Shown here one piece after another: positions 43,101-53,255 of a DNA stretch of 64,000 bases (its first letter is position 1; each line of letters begins with the position of its first letter). The position numbers were made by a program, and so were the translations under genes. The notes beneath the pieces are model-generated. The model ran no database searches. It was not told where the DNA came from and worked only from the letters and a program-made list of their open reading frames with translations. Source of the stretch: Nannochloris sp. 'desiccata' (Eukaryota > Chlorophyta > Trebouxiophyceae > Chlorellales > Chlorellaceae); contig JAGTXX020000011.1 in assembly GCA_019044685.2 (NCBI GenBank), positions 1,302,001 to 1,366,000 of the forward strand, read 5' to 3'.

Positions 43101-43354
43101 GGCACGACAAGAGCACCACCATGTTGATAAGCAGCAGGTCTCGGGGTGGCTACCATGGGACCAAGGGAGGTTGTCCTAGGGATATAGGTGCGAAACGTGC
43201 TAGCTAGTGCCCTTCGAGAAGCCAATCGACCTGCGAAATAAAAAAACGAATGGCATGGGTTAGGAATTTGTCAATCTGACTAAAGAATGGCACATTGCCG
43301 CGTTCAGCCACATTGTAGCATACATCTTGCATTGTTCATACCGATAGCATTCAT
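40120..43354 (-). CDS. CLPB: ClpB/Hsp100 disaggregase, organellar
   Basis: Three minus-strand exons (43354-43342, 43230-40868, 40758-40120) encode 1004 aa. The first ~115 residues are Arg/Ser/Thr/Ala-rich, a mitochondrial or plastid presequence. The Clp-N domain follows ([20 protein letters not shown]). AAA+ module 1 has Walker [14 protein letters not shown] (near 318) and [19 protein letters not shown]. The long coiled-coil middle domain is typical of ClpB/Hsp104 and absent from ClpA/C. AAA+ module 2 has [13 protein letters not shown] (near 724), the pore loop [11 protein letters not shown], and [20 protein letters not shown]. It is an ATP-driven disaggregase working with Hsp70. The tiny first exon encodes only MNAI plus one base. 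Mitochondrial versus plastid targeting cannot be decided. Confidence 0.95.
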
Positions 43355-43720
43355 CCTTGGGGTCTGCACGTCCATAATCCAGCTATTCAGAAACTTGGAT
43401 TTTTATCAAGTTGATCAAAGCTTTTGTGCTTTGAGTCGCTAAAATGTAAGCTTAATTTCTTTAAATCCTATTCCTTAGAAGTATACAAATAAATCGATAT
43501 GCAAAAATTGATACCAAAATGGACCATTTGGAAAATATTGCTGTCCAAGTAGAACGTTCATGATTATTCTAGGTGTTTCGTGGAGAGTGCTGATGTGGCC
43601 AAAGGCTGAGCCTTCCAGGGCCCCAATTGACAAAATTTTCTCTACTGTTGGACCTGAACCTTGAGAATCATATTTTACATTGAGACTAATGCTACAGTAT
43701 CAGAGTATCGTATATACGCA
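43355..43720. other. Spacer between ClpB start and GID8 end
   Basis: 366 bp holding the ClpB promoter (minus strand) and the 3' end of GID8. No gene is seen. Confidence 0.35.
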
Positions 43721-44844
43721 TTATGTGTGGATCGCTTCAACTTCCATTGGCTCATGAGCTGTCCCCGTCGCCACGATCATTTCTTCCACAGCAGGTTCCA
43801 TTTCCGCTGCTCTCACAGGGTTTGCAACAACTAAATCGTCCATTCTAGGGAAATCTGCCTTTGTCTCTAGCTGTTCTTGAGCCCAAACTAAAAATTTTAA
43901 TAAATTTGGCAATTTTGGTTTTCCCGCTTGAGATTGCGATGCCAATATAGCAGCATTCAGCTCACTTGCAGTCCGGGCTCTCTGCGCTGAATCCAATAAA
44001 TCACCCATGGGACTATTTTCAGGGTCATCAAAGACAAGTAACGCTACAGTACGCTCTAATTCTTGTAGAAAAGCCGGGTTGTCTTCCCCTTGAGGCGCCA
44101 ATTGCTCTTGAGCAAACTCCAAAGCTTCATCTACAGCCCCGTTACGGATGAGCTCGATAAGACGTTGTTGTTTTAAATGAAACAGCAGGTCTGAGTGCTC
44201 TTCTAATATTTCTGGGTCTAGATCATTTACTTTTTCTATAGCTGTTTCAACATCACCGCCTTGCACCGCTCTTCGGATTTCCATTCTATCTGTGATGGCG
44301 GCAAGATCAACGCCTGGATCAGTTCCTGACTCACGTTGAAAAGCTAATGCAGCATCGACGTAGCCCTATTTGGGGGAAATAGAAGGATAAATGCTCAGTA
44401 AGAAGGATTAATTCTTAATTTTGTAACAATTTTGTAACGGGTAATCTTCTCAGGCAATGGATCTGAAATAACGAGAGATTGGGATTAAATTAAAACGGCC
44501 TACTTCAGTTACTAAGAAATTCATGATAAGTCTGTTCATATCATCTTTTCGAAGCTTCACTTCGTTCAGCTTATCATTCCACTCTGCTGATGTGATCACC
44601 GCCTTGGGCTGGATAAATAAAAAATAAGTAAAATACGAAAGGTTAGCACTATTGTTCCTTCTCTATATTTCAGGACGCATTTTTGGTCTTACCTCCTCTC
44701 TTACGAGAGTTGGAGCTGGCATAGGCTCTCCTGGAGCTCGTCTGAGGACGGCTGCAAATTCACTGAATGTCGCCAGTTTTGCTTCGTTTCGGTAGGATAG
44801 CGCAAAATGTGGATCTTTAAGATCAATAGTGGGATTCAAGAAAC
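43721..44844 (-). CDS. GID8: GID8/TWA1-like CTLH-complex subunit (5' exon unresolved)
   Basis: Three minus-strand exons are clear: 44844-44693, 44608-44504 and 44365-43721, about 300 aa. They encode an N-terminal extension (FLNPTIDLKDPHFALSYR), the LisH motif MNRLIMNFLVTEGYVDAALA, a CTLH region (IRRAVQGGDVETAIEKVNDL, then FHLKQQRLIELIR) and the CRA block with LLVFDDPENSPMGDLLDSAQ. This matches GID8, a scaffold subunit of the GID/CTLH E3 ubiquitin ligase. The first recognised exon starts after an ATATTAG acceptor in phase 2 and has no in-frame ATG, so a start exon remains to be found upstream (between 44845 and ~45220). The N-terminal extension is longer than in human GID8. Confidence 0.82.
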
Positions 44845-45221
44845 CTAATATTGTGCGAGAAAAGGCAAGCTAGAGCTCAATTTTAATATGGGGCTCTTCC
44901 TTGCTTTCTTTGCCTTTCAGCCCAAGACATGCAGAAACCTATGCGAGCACGGCTTGATCAGCATTTTATTTAGATTATTTAGAAGTGGTACCCGGCACCG
45001 AACAGGGCACACGAACATTACGAGTGATAATTCAGCCCAATCAAAAAAATTGAAAGTGTCATCTATTGTTTTGGTGTACTGACTTTGCTTAAATAACGAA
45101 GCTATTACGCGTATAAGAGGTCGATGGATCATTAGTTGCCCAGGATCGGCACCAGCACCTCGCTCTCTACTCTCCTTTTTACCAACTTAACTTTTCCAGG
45201 GCAATCTCTCCGGAAAAAAAT
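44845..45221. promoter_or_regulatory. Divergent region, GID8 / CDKC
   Basis: 377 bp that must contain the missing GID8 start exon plus both promoters. A minus-strand ATG frame (44917-45132) exists but does not join GID8 in phase at an obvious GT donor. Confidence 0.35.
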
Positions 45222-46877
45222 ATGACGACGCCTCAAGTTGGTGCCAGCTCATTAACAGGAGGAACCGCAGCTGCCTCTGCCCGGCCTCCTGCCAAATACT
45301 CCATGGTCCCTTCAGAATGGAAATTAGAGCTCCCAGACATGGGGCGCACAGACAATGTTGATTTTGGCGGATGCCGTCGCATTGAAGACGCTTACGAGCG
45401 TATCAATCACCTTGGCCAAGGTACCTATGGCGACGTATTCAGAGCCAAAGATAGAGAAACTGGAGAAATTGTAGCTGTCAAGCGCATTAAAATGGAAACT
45501 GATAACAAAGAAGGCTTTCCTATCACAGCCTTGAGAGAAATTAAAATTTTATCAAAACTTGCGGCGTCTGATGAGAAAATAAATGAGGAATTGCTGCGAG
45601 ATAATATAATTAAACTGAGAGAAATAGTCCGTTCTGATGGGCATGAATCAAATAACAACAAGGGTAGTGTGTACATGGTGTTTGATTACATGGATCACGA
45701 CATGGCAGGCCTACTAGATAGAGCAAATCGTGAAAAGGCTAGTAAGCTAGCACCTGGGAAAGGGGGCGCTCGATCAGCGGAACCTCCGTTCGCTATCGGT
45801 CAAGTAAAACGCTACATGAAGCAATTATTCCTCGGATTAGCTTTGCTTCAAACACCAAAGAATAATATACTTCATAGAGATTTGAAAAATGCGAATTTGC
45901 TGGTCAGTAATAGAGGAGAATTAAAAATAGCAGACTTTGGACTGGCTCGAGGCGTCTTACAAAGTAAAGGTGGGGATGAGGGAGTTAAAGATGCCCCTAC
46001 AAACCAGAAAAATTTGCTTATGACGAATAGAGTTATTACGTTATGGTATAGGCCACCTGAGCTACTCATGGGAGCAGATAATTATGGTAAAGAAGTTGAT
46101 ATGTGGAGCGCCGGGTGCATCATGGCGGAAATTCTAAGTGGAAGGCCTTTATTCGCTGGAAAGGACGAAAATTCACAAATGGAGTTGATATGTAAAGTTC
46201 TAGGACGGCCTACTGAAGAAAATATGCCTGGGTGTACAAGCTTGAAAGGCTATACAGCTATGGTAGCGGAACATTCGGCTGCGAGGTCTTTTCCGACGCA
46301 AAGTAAATTGGCGGCCAGGTTGGCGGAATTGAGAATCATCGATCCTCTTGCAGTGGCATTGTTGGATAACTTGTTATCGTTGGACCCTACGAAAAGAATG
46401 GGGGCAGCCGCAGCAGCAGCGGTAAGTTATCAGTTAGAAAATTGTTTTTTATCAATTGGAGCCGACTTTTAAATTTTTGAGTTGGATTATTTTAATTTTT
46501 TAGTTTCCTTCATTTTGCAGCACGCTTGGTTTAGCGCTGAGCCTAAAATGTTCTCTTTGGATCAAATGCCAAAGTATGAAACTTCTCATGAGCTCTCTAT
46601 GAAGAAGAAACGTCAAGCTGAACAGGCATTTGGCCCACCAGGCGGTGGCGGGTCACAAATGCAACAGCAGCATCAGGGCGGTACCCAGTACTACAACGGT
46701 GGCGGCGGCGGTGGTGGTGGTGATACTAGACAAAGAAGAGGTGGACCTCCCCCTGGATATGGCTACGGTGGTTCTCAGGGCTATGGAGGGTCTCAACAGG
46801 GCTATGGCGGCGGGAGCGTTGGTGGCTATGGTGGGTCACAGCCCTCGAAGCCCTCGTGGGAACGAGAAAAGAGATAG
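45222..46877 (+). CDS. CDKC: Cyclin-dependent kinase, CDKC/CDK9 (P-TEFb) type
   Basis: Exons 45222-46421 and 46521-46877 encode 518 aa. The kinase domain has a Gly loop (LGQGTYGDV), VKRIK with the catalytic Lys, the cyclin-contact helix PITALREIKIL (the CDK9 hallmark), HRDLKNANLL, ADFGLAR and a T-loop with TNRVITLWYRPPELL containing the activating Thr. The C-terminal ~110 residues are Gly/Gln/Tyr-rich (GYGGSQ repeats), as in plant CDKC. CDK9/CDKC pairs with cyclin T and phosphorylates the Pol II C-terminal domain to release paused polymerase. Two insertions in the N-lobe and before HRDLK (SDGHESNNNKGS, GKGGARSAEPP) are somewhat unusual. Confidence 0.92.
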
Positions 46878-47029
46878 TGATTTGAATCCCTAGTTACATT
46901 TTTATACTCGAGTTTATAGTTTTGTTCCTAGATGTCTATCTATTACCATTGATAAAAGTGCAAAAACAGTGCAAAATAGAATCAAAGCAAAAAATTCTAG
47001 GAGGTTCTAAAATAATATATAAAATGTTT

Positions 47030-50000
47030 TCAGCAATCTAGTTCATAGGTGCGCACTTCCATAGGCTTCAAATGCACCAGCCACGACCCTTCATCTCTGT
47101 CTTCTTCTCCTTTATTTTCCACGACACCTTTTTCTACGACCAAAGAAGAAGTCTGTTCCTCTGTCTCTCCGCTTTTGAGAGAAGTTCCCTGTTCCAAGCT
47201 CATGCTTTTGCCTGGCCTAAATTTCAATCTTCGCTCATCAGAGTCACGTTTCAACTGGTTGCCACTCAATGTGAGCTCTTTAGGCTTACCAGAGCAATGG
47301 AATTGAGCTAACAACGCACCCAGATCCTCTGTCAGTGCACCACCGACACGTGCATCATCGCCTTGTTTTTCCTCTGCTCCAGCGCTGCTACTTATTTCTT
47401 CCTCCCCTTGGTCCAATAAATGTGCGACTCGTACGAGAAGGGTGCGCGCAGAAGTACGCATCAACGTCATTAAATGAGCTCCTTTATGAAGAATGCGACC
47501 ATTAGTCAAAGAAAAAGACCGACGCAATGTAAAGAAATTATCGCTTTTGCTGCCTGCTGCCCTAGCACCACCAGAGTTCTCCTTCGAATTGAGAGATCCA
47601 GGTGATTGAGGGACGTGTCCAAAGGCAAGGACAGGGGGATCATTCATCAACTGTTGAAGCTGTCTCCTAGGCACTGCTTCACCAGAATCTGACTCAGACT
47701 GTACTTCAGAAAGTACCAGCCAATGTGTCCCCCTTACTACCAGACCTGCACAGTCACATTCCAGACATCCACACATCGTCTCATTCAATGGTTCATGTAC
47801 ACCTCGTCTATCATCTACTAAATTACGTCGATGCACCATAAATTCCATCTCACCTTGTCTTAAAGACGCACCACCCTGAGCTCTGTCGGTCAGCACCGCA
47901 AATTGCACATTTTCATCTTGAATATATGCCGCTGCAGTGATTGGGTAATAATTTCCAGCAATTTCTTCAGTTACGTTCAAATCCCAAGTGCCTCTGGTGT
48001 TCAGCTTTCTCTCTATCATTGCTCGGCCATTGGCATCAGTGAAAAAGTTTCCTTGTATATTTTGAATATCTGAAGAGTAACGAAGAATGATTTCACGGCC
48101 AAGGCCGTCTTCGAAAGGGATGGGACCAACTGTCCATTCGACTTCAACATAGCGTTTCCCTTTGTAGACTCTAGTAATCAAGGTTGCCCAATCGTCAAAC
48201 ACCTGTCGTACTTCACTGACCTCCTCACCTTCAATAACCTGAAGCTTCACTACACGTGATGATGCAGCTGAGGCCTCAGCAGCTACACCATTACTACTAC
48301 GACATGACCTAAACAGTCCTCTTCTTAATGAAAAGAATTTCGATAAGAATGAAGATCCAGTACAAAGTAGCGATGAATATTTTTCGTTTTCTTCCTTTCC
48401 ACCAGTAGGGTCTCTTTCTTCCTTCATAATTGGATAATCTGAAGACCCGCGACTGGGTCTGAAAATGTACGCTCCAGATGACTGACCCCGATCTTCATCC
48501 GAATCTAATCCATCACTTGCATTGTACCATCGTAAAGAAGAAGAAAGTCGAATAGTAGACACATCACGATCATTACCAAGAAAACTGCCAACGCTGCTGC
48601 CGTGAGCGCTAGCCTCCCTGATGGTGCTGCTAGTGGTTCTGCTGCTGTTATGGTTGATAGAAATGGAAGACATGAGACCAGAAGATCGATCAAATGTAAC
48701 GGTGAGAAGGCCATTTGTGATAGAGACGTTAGCGCCGTCCTTGTTGGCAGGGGCAGAATGCACAGCCGACATCTGAGAAACTGATTTTTTTTCTTTTCTT
48801 TCGGCATCTTCAACATGTTTTAAAATAAAGGAAGAGTACCCTAGCGGTGGTAATTCCCCTACAAACACAATCTCCGCATCTCCTGCTGCAACAGGGTCTG
48901 TCGCATTGACCGTGGCAAGCATGCTTTGAACGCTTTGCGTTGAGTCTGCAATTGGAACCAATTGAGATGGAATTTCTTCTCCCTCAGGGCCATATACTTT
49001 CCAATGGCACGTGCTGACTGTTGACACAGGTACCCTAATGGGTGTTTCTCTGCTCCACGCCAAGGGGTTGTAAGCAACTAGAAAAATTGGTGCACCGACT
49101 CGAGAGAGCTCGACTGTAGGAGCACAGGTGCTTATATTTAATAAGAAACAGCCCTCCAACCGCACACGAGAGTAGTCATTGTTGCCATTATCATATAGAG
49201 CATTAGTATCGTTATTAGAGGGATGGAGAGAAGCATCGTATGAAGAAGAGGAAGATCTAGATGACTTCATTTTCAATTTCCTTCTTGTTGCATTTCCCGC
49301 TCCTTGTCGTTGCTCCCCTCCACGAGAAACGAGCTCACTTAACGCATGCATCACGACTTTCTGTGCTTCTTCCATTCCATGATAAATCCGAGAATGATAA
49401 TCATTTGCCACGTGTTGCTTTGCAGTACCAGTAATGCTATCATGATGCTGACACAACGAAACCGCCTCTTCCAACGCTTCCGTAGTAATTTTAAAAGTTC
49501 TAGAACTAGGGTTGATAGGGTTATCTTTACTATTACTCCTATGAATATTGATATTACTAACGTCATTACTAGGAAAAGAAGAAGAAGAATGCTCCTCCGC
49601 TCCTCCTCTTCCTACGTAGGCTTCAAGCTGTCGAGCTGCTTGCAAATAAGAAGTTGCTGAACGAATATATCCTTTACTTGCAGCCCTACTAGAAAAGTAC
49701 CCCGTCCAATACGAATGCGGCGTGTCAGCATACGGGAAAAAATCATCATACTTCACCGGCCATGTCGTATTATACGAATATTTCGCAGCAACATAGTCTT
49801 CTGGAGAAGAATAAAACACATTCACTCTCCCGTCTTTGTTGACATAATGGATCAGCTTATCTAAATTCTTATACCATACGTGTGCATTGCTATAATGAAA
49901 ATCTGAACCCATAGTCAACATAATATCTTTGCCACGTGTCACGTTTGCAAGGTCGTAACAACGTTGTACGAATGTATTCACCCTTTCTTCCACATTATAT

Positions 50001-50827
50001 TCTTTAAGGTCAGGGTCATCGGCAACAATGGCATCAGGGCTGGAAGTCCATTCCCACCAAAAGCCAGGCGGAGGGCCGTAATTACCACTAGGGAAATTAC
50101 CATTAAATAGAGTAGAGCCAGAACCAGTATTATCATCATCAGAAGAGGAATAAGAAGGACCAGAACCTGAGCCCCGCCAAAGATGTTCTAATGCCTTCTC
50201 AGAAGATCGTTTCTCCATGTCTTGATAGTCCGCTCTACCAAAGAACAAAGCATCAAACCCTAACGCAGGACCTAATAGACCAGCTTGGATACTCGAATGA
50301 CCAAATGGATCAACTTGCCAGCCTATAGTAGGAGCGATATTGAAGTTTTCTTTCAAAAACCGGTGGCCACGAGTTGTTTGATCCACCATTGCAATGTAAT
50401 GAGCTGCTGCCTCGTCATGCTGGACATAGCCACCGTTAACGAAATTTAATCTCCCTTCTTTGACAAATTTCTTTACTGCAGATTGTGTGTCCTTGTCTTG
50501 TTGATTCCACCACCGTTTGAAAAACGAAATCTCGGCAAAAGTAAAACGACGATAAGGATTGGCGGCAAGAGACATGACGACAGTGTCGAGGGTGTATTGT
50601 ACGCCAGCCGGTTGAATATCTTGACGGAGACCGTAGTAATACTGATCAACCGTTTTCAACCAGCCAGCATCGTCGTGACTGTGAGGGACAATATGTATTT
50701 GAAGACGGGTTTTGGAATAAGCAGTGGCATCGTCATCTCTAGTAGCAGAAGTATTGTAAGGGCCGAGACGTGCAGCTCGACAGGAAATGCACGCTAGTAT
50801 TAATATGCAAATGATAAAGACACGCAT
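47030..50827 (-). CDS. Secretory alpha-mannosidase, glycoside hydrolase family 38
   Basis: Intronless, 1265 aa. A signal peptide occupies about residues 1-18 (VFIICILILACISC). The GH38 catalytic domain starts with HIVPHSHDDAGW (zinc ligands near 49-53) and has TIGWQVDPFGHSS with the catalytic Asp near 173. Further blocks are FVNGGYVQHDEAA, HHDSITGTAKQHV and the C-terminal jelly-roll-like regions. This layout is that of lysosomal/vacuolar alpha-mannosidase, which trims mannose from N-glycans. It is ~250 residues longer than human MAN2B1 because of several Ser/Gly/Asn-rich inserts. Many N-x-S/T sites are present. The C-terminal ~80 residues are charged and low-complexity. Confidence 0.93.
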   Translation of the reverse strand: MRVFIICILILACISCRAARLGPYNTSATRDDDATAYSKTRLQIHIVPHSHDDAGWLKTVDQYYYGLRQDIQPAGVQYTLDTVVMSLAANPYRRFTFAEISFFKRWWNQQDKDTQSAVKKFVKEGRLNFVNGGYVQHDEAAAHYIAMVDQTTRGHRFLKENFNIAPTIGWQVDPFGHSSIQAGLLGPALGFDALFFGRADYQDMEKRSSEKALEHLWRGSGSGPSYSSSDDDNTGSGSTLFNGNFPSGNYGPPPGFWWEWTSSPDAIVADDPDLKEYNVEERVNTFVQRCYDLANVTRGKDIMLTMGSDFHYSNAHVWYKNLDKLIHYVNKDGRVNVFYSSPEDYVAAKYSYNTTWPVKYDDFFPYADTPHSYWTGYFSSRAASKGYIRSATSYLQAARQLEAYVGRGGAEEHSSSSFPSNDVSNINIHRSNSKDNPINPSSRTFKITTEALEEAVSLCQHHDSITGTAKQHVANDYHSRIYHGMEEAQKVVMHALSELVSRGGEQRQGAGNATRRKLKMKSSRSSSSSYDASLHPSNNDTNALYDNGNNDYSRVRLEGCFLLNISTCAPTVELSRVGAPIFLVAYNPLAWSRETPIRVPVSTVSTCHWKVYGPEGEEIPSQLVPIADSTQSVQSMLATVNATDPVAAGDAEIVFVGELPPLGYSSFILKHVEDAERKEKKSVSQMSAVHSAPANKDGANVSITNGLLTVTFDRSSGLMSSISINHNSSRTTSSTIREASAHGSSVGSFLGNDRDVSTIRLSSSLRWYNASDGLDSDEDRGQSSGAYIFRPSRGSSDYPIMKEERDPTGGKEENEKYSSLLCTGSSFLSKFFSLRRGLFRSCRSSNGVAAEASAASSRVVKLQVIEGEEVSEVRQVFDDWATLITRVYKGKRYVEVEWTVGPIPFEDGLGREIILRYSSDIQNIQGNFFTDANGRAMIERKLNTRGTWDLNVTEEIAGNYYPITAAAYIQDENVQFAVLTDRAQGGASLRQGEMEFMVHRRNLVDDRRGVHEPLNETMCGCLECDCAGLVVRGTHWLVLSEVQSESDSGEAVPRRQLQQLMNDPPVLAFGHVPQSPGSLNSKENSGGARAAGSKSDNFFTLRRSFSLTNGRILHKGAHLMTLMRTSARTLLVRVAHLLDQGEEEISSSAGAEEKQGDDARVGGALTEDLGALLAQFHCSGKPKELTLSGNQLKRDSDERRLKFRPGKSMSLEQGTSLKSGETEEQTSSLVVEKGVVENKGEEDRDEGSWLVHLKPMEVRTYELDC

Positions 50828-51311
50828 TGTTGTGCTCTTAGATGTTCTCTAGGTAAACTGGAGTTCAAGATCAGAAGATGAAAGACCACCCTCAGGTGCG
50901 CTCTTTTACGAGGTGCTGGTCCAAATCATGAGTTGCAGCCCTCGTTATGGATGTATTTATGAAGGGTTATTGCTGCAGAAGAGCGGGTTTTAGCGAAAGA
51001 CTTCTGTCGGAAGACTCTTAGCTGAGCTCTCTCCACTCCACATCCCGGAGAGATTTTTACCGCTCCTCGGGGTCCCTTTGTTTTTATTTCTTTTGGCATT
51101 TAAAAATCAAGACTATCTCAAGTCACGACACATCACCTTTCAAAACGCCAACGAGATCTTGTGGCGATTTAAGATTTAAATTTTGATTCTTAAAATATAA
51201 AAAAATCGCTGCCAGCAACCGTATTGTTGCAACAGCACGTCTTAAGGATATGTTTGAGCCGCAGAAGAACTCATTTTAACACATTCTCTCGCTCCGAGGC
51301 CCACGTTCAGC
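50828..51311. promoter_or_regulatory. Divergent region, alpha-mannosidase / P-loop gene
   Basis: 484 bp between start codons with no coding potential. No individual element can be supported. Confidence 0.35.
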
Positions 51312-51902
51312 ATGATGCAGCATCAGAGCAGCGACGCTCACAACATCATCACCCCACAAGAGTCTTTTTTCTTCAACCGAGCTGCTGAGCAGACGAGGTT
51401 CGCTGAAAGATTCGCTGCAAAGCCCACAATAAAGACTGTGTTGGTTGGCCCTCCAAACTGTGGCAAGACGGTAAGATCAGCCTTCCTTTGCATGCCCAGC
51501 AACGCCGACGTTCACAATTTGTTTTCCCAGACTGGCTCTGATGCAGTTGTTTCAACATTTAAATCCAAAATTTATTGCAGAAATTTTTAAAATATCTGGT
51601 TAGTCAACTTAGCAAGCAGAACAAGCTCGCCCACGTGGTCTCCGCCACTTCTGACTATTTCCTAGCCAGTTGGCTCTATGACCTTAGGTCTTCTGCTTCC
51701 TTCTATTTTTAATTCTCTTACATCGTACACATAACAGGGCAGTATTGATTCATTTTAATTCGCTTTTGCAGATGGATTGACTAACGACAAGTTCAAAGTC
51801 GAGGTCCTCGTGGATGTGACGGAACAGGAAGGTCGGGAGTTTGTATATGGTACTGCTATGGGTGCTATTATCGCATGTATGGGCTGCCAAGAAGTTGCTT
51901 AA
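51312..51902 (+). pseudogene. Broken P-loop ATPase-like gene
   Basis: Exon 1 (51312-51470) encodes 53 aa with FFFNRAAEQTRFAERF and the Walker A KTVLVGPPNCGKT. A GTAAGA donor and a TTATTGCAG acceptor lead in phase to 51581, giving KFLKYLVSQLSKQNKLAHVV. This matches the start of small archaeal-type/STAND P-loop ATPases. The frame then stops at ~51712. A further stretch after the TTTTGCAG at 51771 reads GLTNDKFKVEVLVDVTEQEG and ends at 51902, but joins only through a weak donor (GTTGGC). No Walker B, sensor or effector domain is present. It is most likely a truncated or decayed gene, and the family call rests on a short region. Confidence 0.45.
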
Positions 51903-51923
51903 AAGACGTGGTCGGAAATAGTC

Positions 51924-52163
51924 TTGATTTCTAAAATAGACATAGGTCTTTATCCCACGTGTTCATTCCGTCGTTTGAAAAATTCATCTATTCAAGAAGA
52001 AGACGTGGCAGGTTCTATTGGTGGGATGACTGCCGAAGAGTTACTTCAGAAACTTAAAGCATTTGAAGCAGAAAATCCAATTCTGAAATCCAAGCAGAGC
52101 GGAGGCAGAGGAGGAGGCAACGCCAATGGTGCCACTGTGCAAGCTAAAGCAAAAGCACTGTAG
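51924..52163 (+). CDS. Short C-terminal coding remnant, repeated nearby
   Basis: An open frame without a convincing ATG encodes MTAEELLQKLKAFEAENPIL followed by a Gly/Asn/Ala-rich end and TAG at 52161. It may be the last exon of the preceding P-loop gene or of another lost gene. Its last ~98 bp are repeated within each arm of the palindrome downstream. No family is recognised. Confidence 0.35.
   Translation: MISKIDIGLYPTCSFRRLKNSSIQEEDVAGSIGGMTAEELLQKLKAFEAENPILKSKQSGGRGGGNANGATVQAKAKAL
52062..52160 (+). repeat. ~98-bp segment, also at 52852-52950 and inverted at 53477-53575
   Basis: Encodes FEAENPILKSK plus a GGRGGGN tract. A near-identical copy lies at 52852-52950 in the left palindrome arm, differing at two visible positions, and its complement lies at 53477-53575 in the right arm. 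The homology starts abruptly at GCATTTGAAGC, which marks a rearrangement breakpoint. Confidence 0.8.
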
Positions 52164-52414
52164 AAGTTGATTAAGATTTGGGCCCCACCCATTGTTCCAT
52201 CGCATTAAATAAGTTTAAATATTTGTAGACATGAAGCAACAACGATGGAGGCAAATGATCACAAGACCTCCGGTGCAGCCTTTTCTTAACTCCAATGTTA
52301 CACAGCCCTATGTAAGTATCGAGCGTAAATTTTTTGTATATAATAGTAAAAAAGAAGAGTTTAGAGGATAGAGAACTAAGTGTTGACTACTATCAGTGCC
52401 GGCGGTTTCGGGCC
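52157..52414 (+). repeat. ~250-bp dispersed repeat, copy 1
   Basis: Nearly the same as the reverse complement of 57943-58197, with a handful of substitutions and small indels (for example, 4 bp extra near 52245). It starts at the stop codon region of the preceding ORF and ends at GGTTTCGGGCC, precisely where the left palindrome arm begins. It looks like a 3' untranslated segment carried by both copies. Confidence 0.85.
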
Positions 52415-52772
52415 TGACTCGTAGCGGCCACCTTGCTTGGCGATTGCTCTTTTGCCAAGTGCCAAAAGTTGTAAGCTCACTTGCACGTTGTCTTAGCTTG
52501 CGACCACACCAACTAGTATCACTTTGGTCTATTGCGGGCTCTAATTCCAACTCAACCACCGACAACTCTCTACCATCAACTTCAAAGCGGGGTTCAAAGC
52601 ACCAATTTATTAAAGCATCGATACTTTTAACAAAATCTTGCCATTTAGGCAGATCACGGCCAATTGGCTGAAGTTCCATATAACGGGACTTTGTCTTCAT
52701 CTTTGAAGTAGGGAGAGAGCCTTTACCTGCCTCGACATCAGTTGCCTGCGGACTCTTGGCCAGCGCTGGCAT
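52308..52772 (-). CDS. Unrecognised ORF across left arm and flanking repeat
   Basis: ORF of 154 aa starting MPALAKSPQATDVEAGKG. It contains KSRYMELQPIGRDLPKWQDF and VDGRELSVVELELEPAIDQS. The arm-encoded part is duplicated exactly, apart from one residue, at 53655-54044. Beyond the arm it runs into the 250-bp repeat, so its C-terminus is accidental. The composition looks like a real protein segment, but I do not recognise it. It may be part of a mobile element. Confidence 0.3.
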   Translation of the reverse strand: MPALAKSPQATDVEAGKGSLPTSKMKTKSRYMELQPIGRDLPKWQDFVKSIDALINWCFEPRFEVDGRELSVVELELEPAIDQSDTSWCGRKLRQRASELTTFGTWQKSNRQARWPLRVRPETAGTDSSQHLVLYPLNSSFLLLYTKNLRSILT

Positions 52773-53171
52773 AGGGGTCAAAGGAAGGTGGCATTTCTGC
52801 CCCGCAAGCAGCACCTACCATATGTGCATCCAAGTTTTGGATAAATTACAGCATTTGAAGCAGAAAATCCAATTCTGAAATCCAAGCAGGGCGGAGGCAG
52901 AGGAGGAGGCAACGCCAATGGTGCCGCTGTGCAAGCTAAAGCAAAAGCCTCCCCTCCTGCATGGACTGGAATGCATGGTGAATAAAACCCATTTAGAAAA
53001 CATTGATTCCGAATTAGGAAATGTTCATCCCCACCAGCAGGCCAATTTTGCAATTCAAAAACTAGCTGCCACCGGGGGTCTTCGCTATAATAATGCTGTA
53101 GCAAACATCAGTGCCAGGAATATAGGCTCCGGTGTACCTCTTTCCCCTGGACGTGCAATGGTTCCTAATCC
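52411..53171 (+). repeat. Left arm of a 761-bp inverted repeat
   Basis: Positions x and 106427-x are complementary throughout 52411-53171, with no indel. The only difference I found is CG at 52441-52442 (TA-equivalent in the other arm). It begins GGCCTGACTCGTAGCGG and ends GTTCCTAATCC. Confidence 0.93.
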
Positions 53172-53255
53172 AATGCAGCACGTTCCTCTTCCATCGCAGC
53201 AATATGGCTCTTTTAATGCTGCAGCAGCGGCAGCAGTGCCGCCTAGTGATATTAA
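53172..53255. other. 84-bp loop between palindrome arms
   Basis: The unpaired centre encodes, in frame with an ORF leaving the left arm (52918-53262), MQHVPLPSQQYGSFN followed by poly-Ala and VPPSDIKD, then a stop just inside the right arm. This suggests the centre and left arm preserve a real coding end. Confidence 0.7.

Noticed and set aside
44917..45132. Minus-strand ATG frame as the missing first exon of GID8
   Set aside because: No GT donor in it gives the one-base phase required by the exon at 44844.
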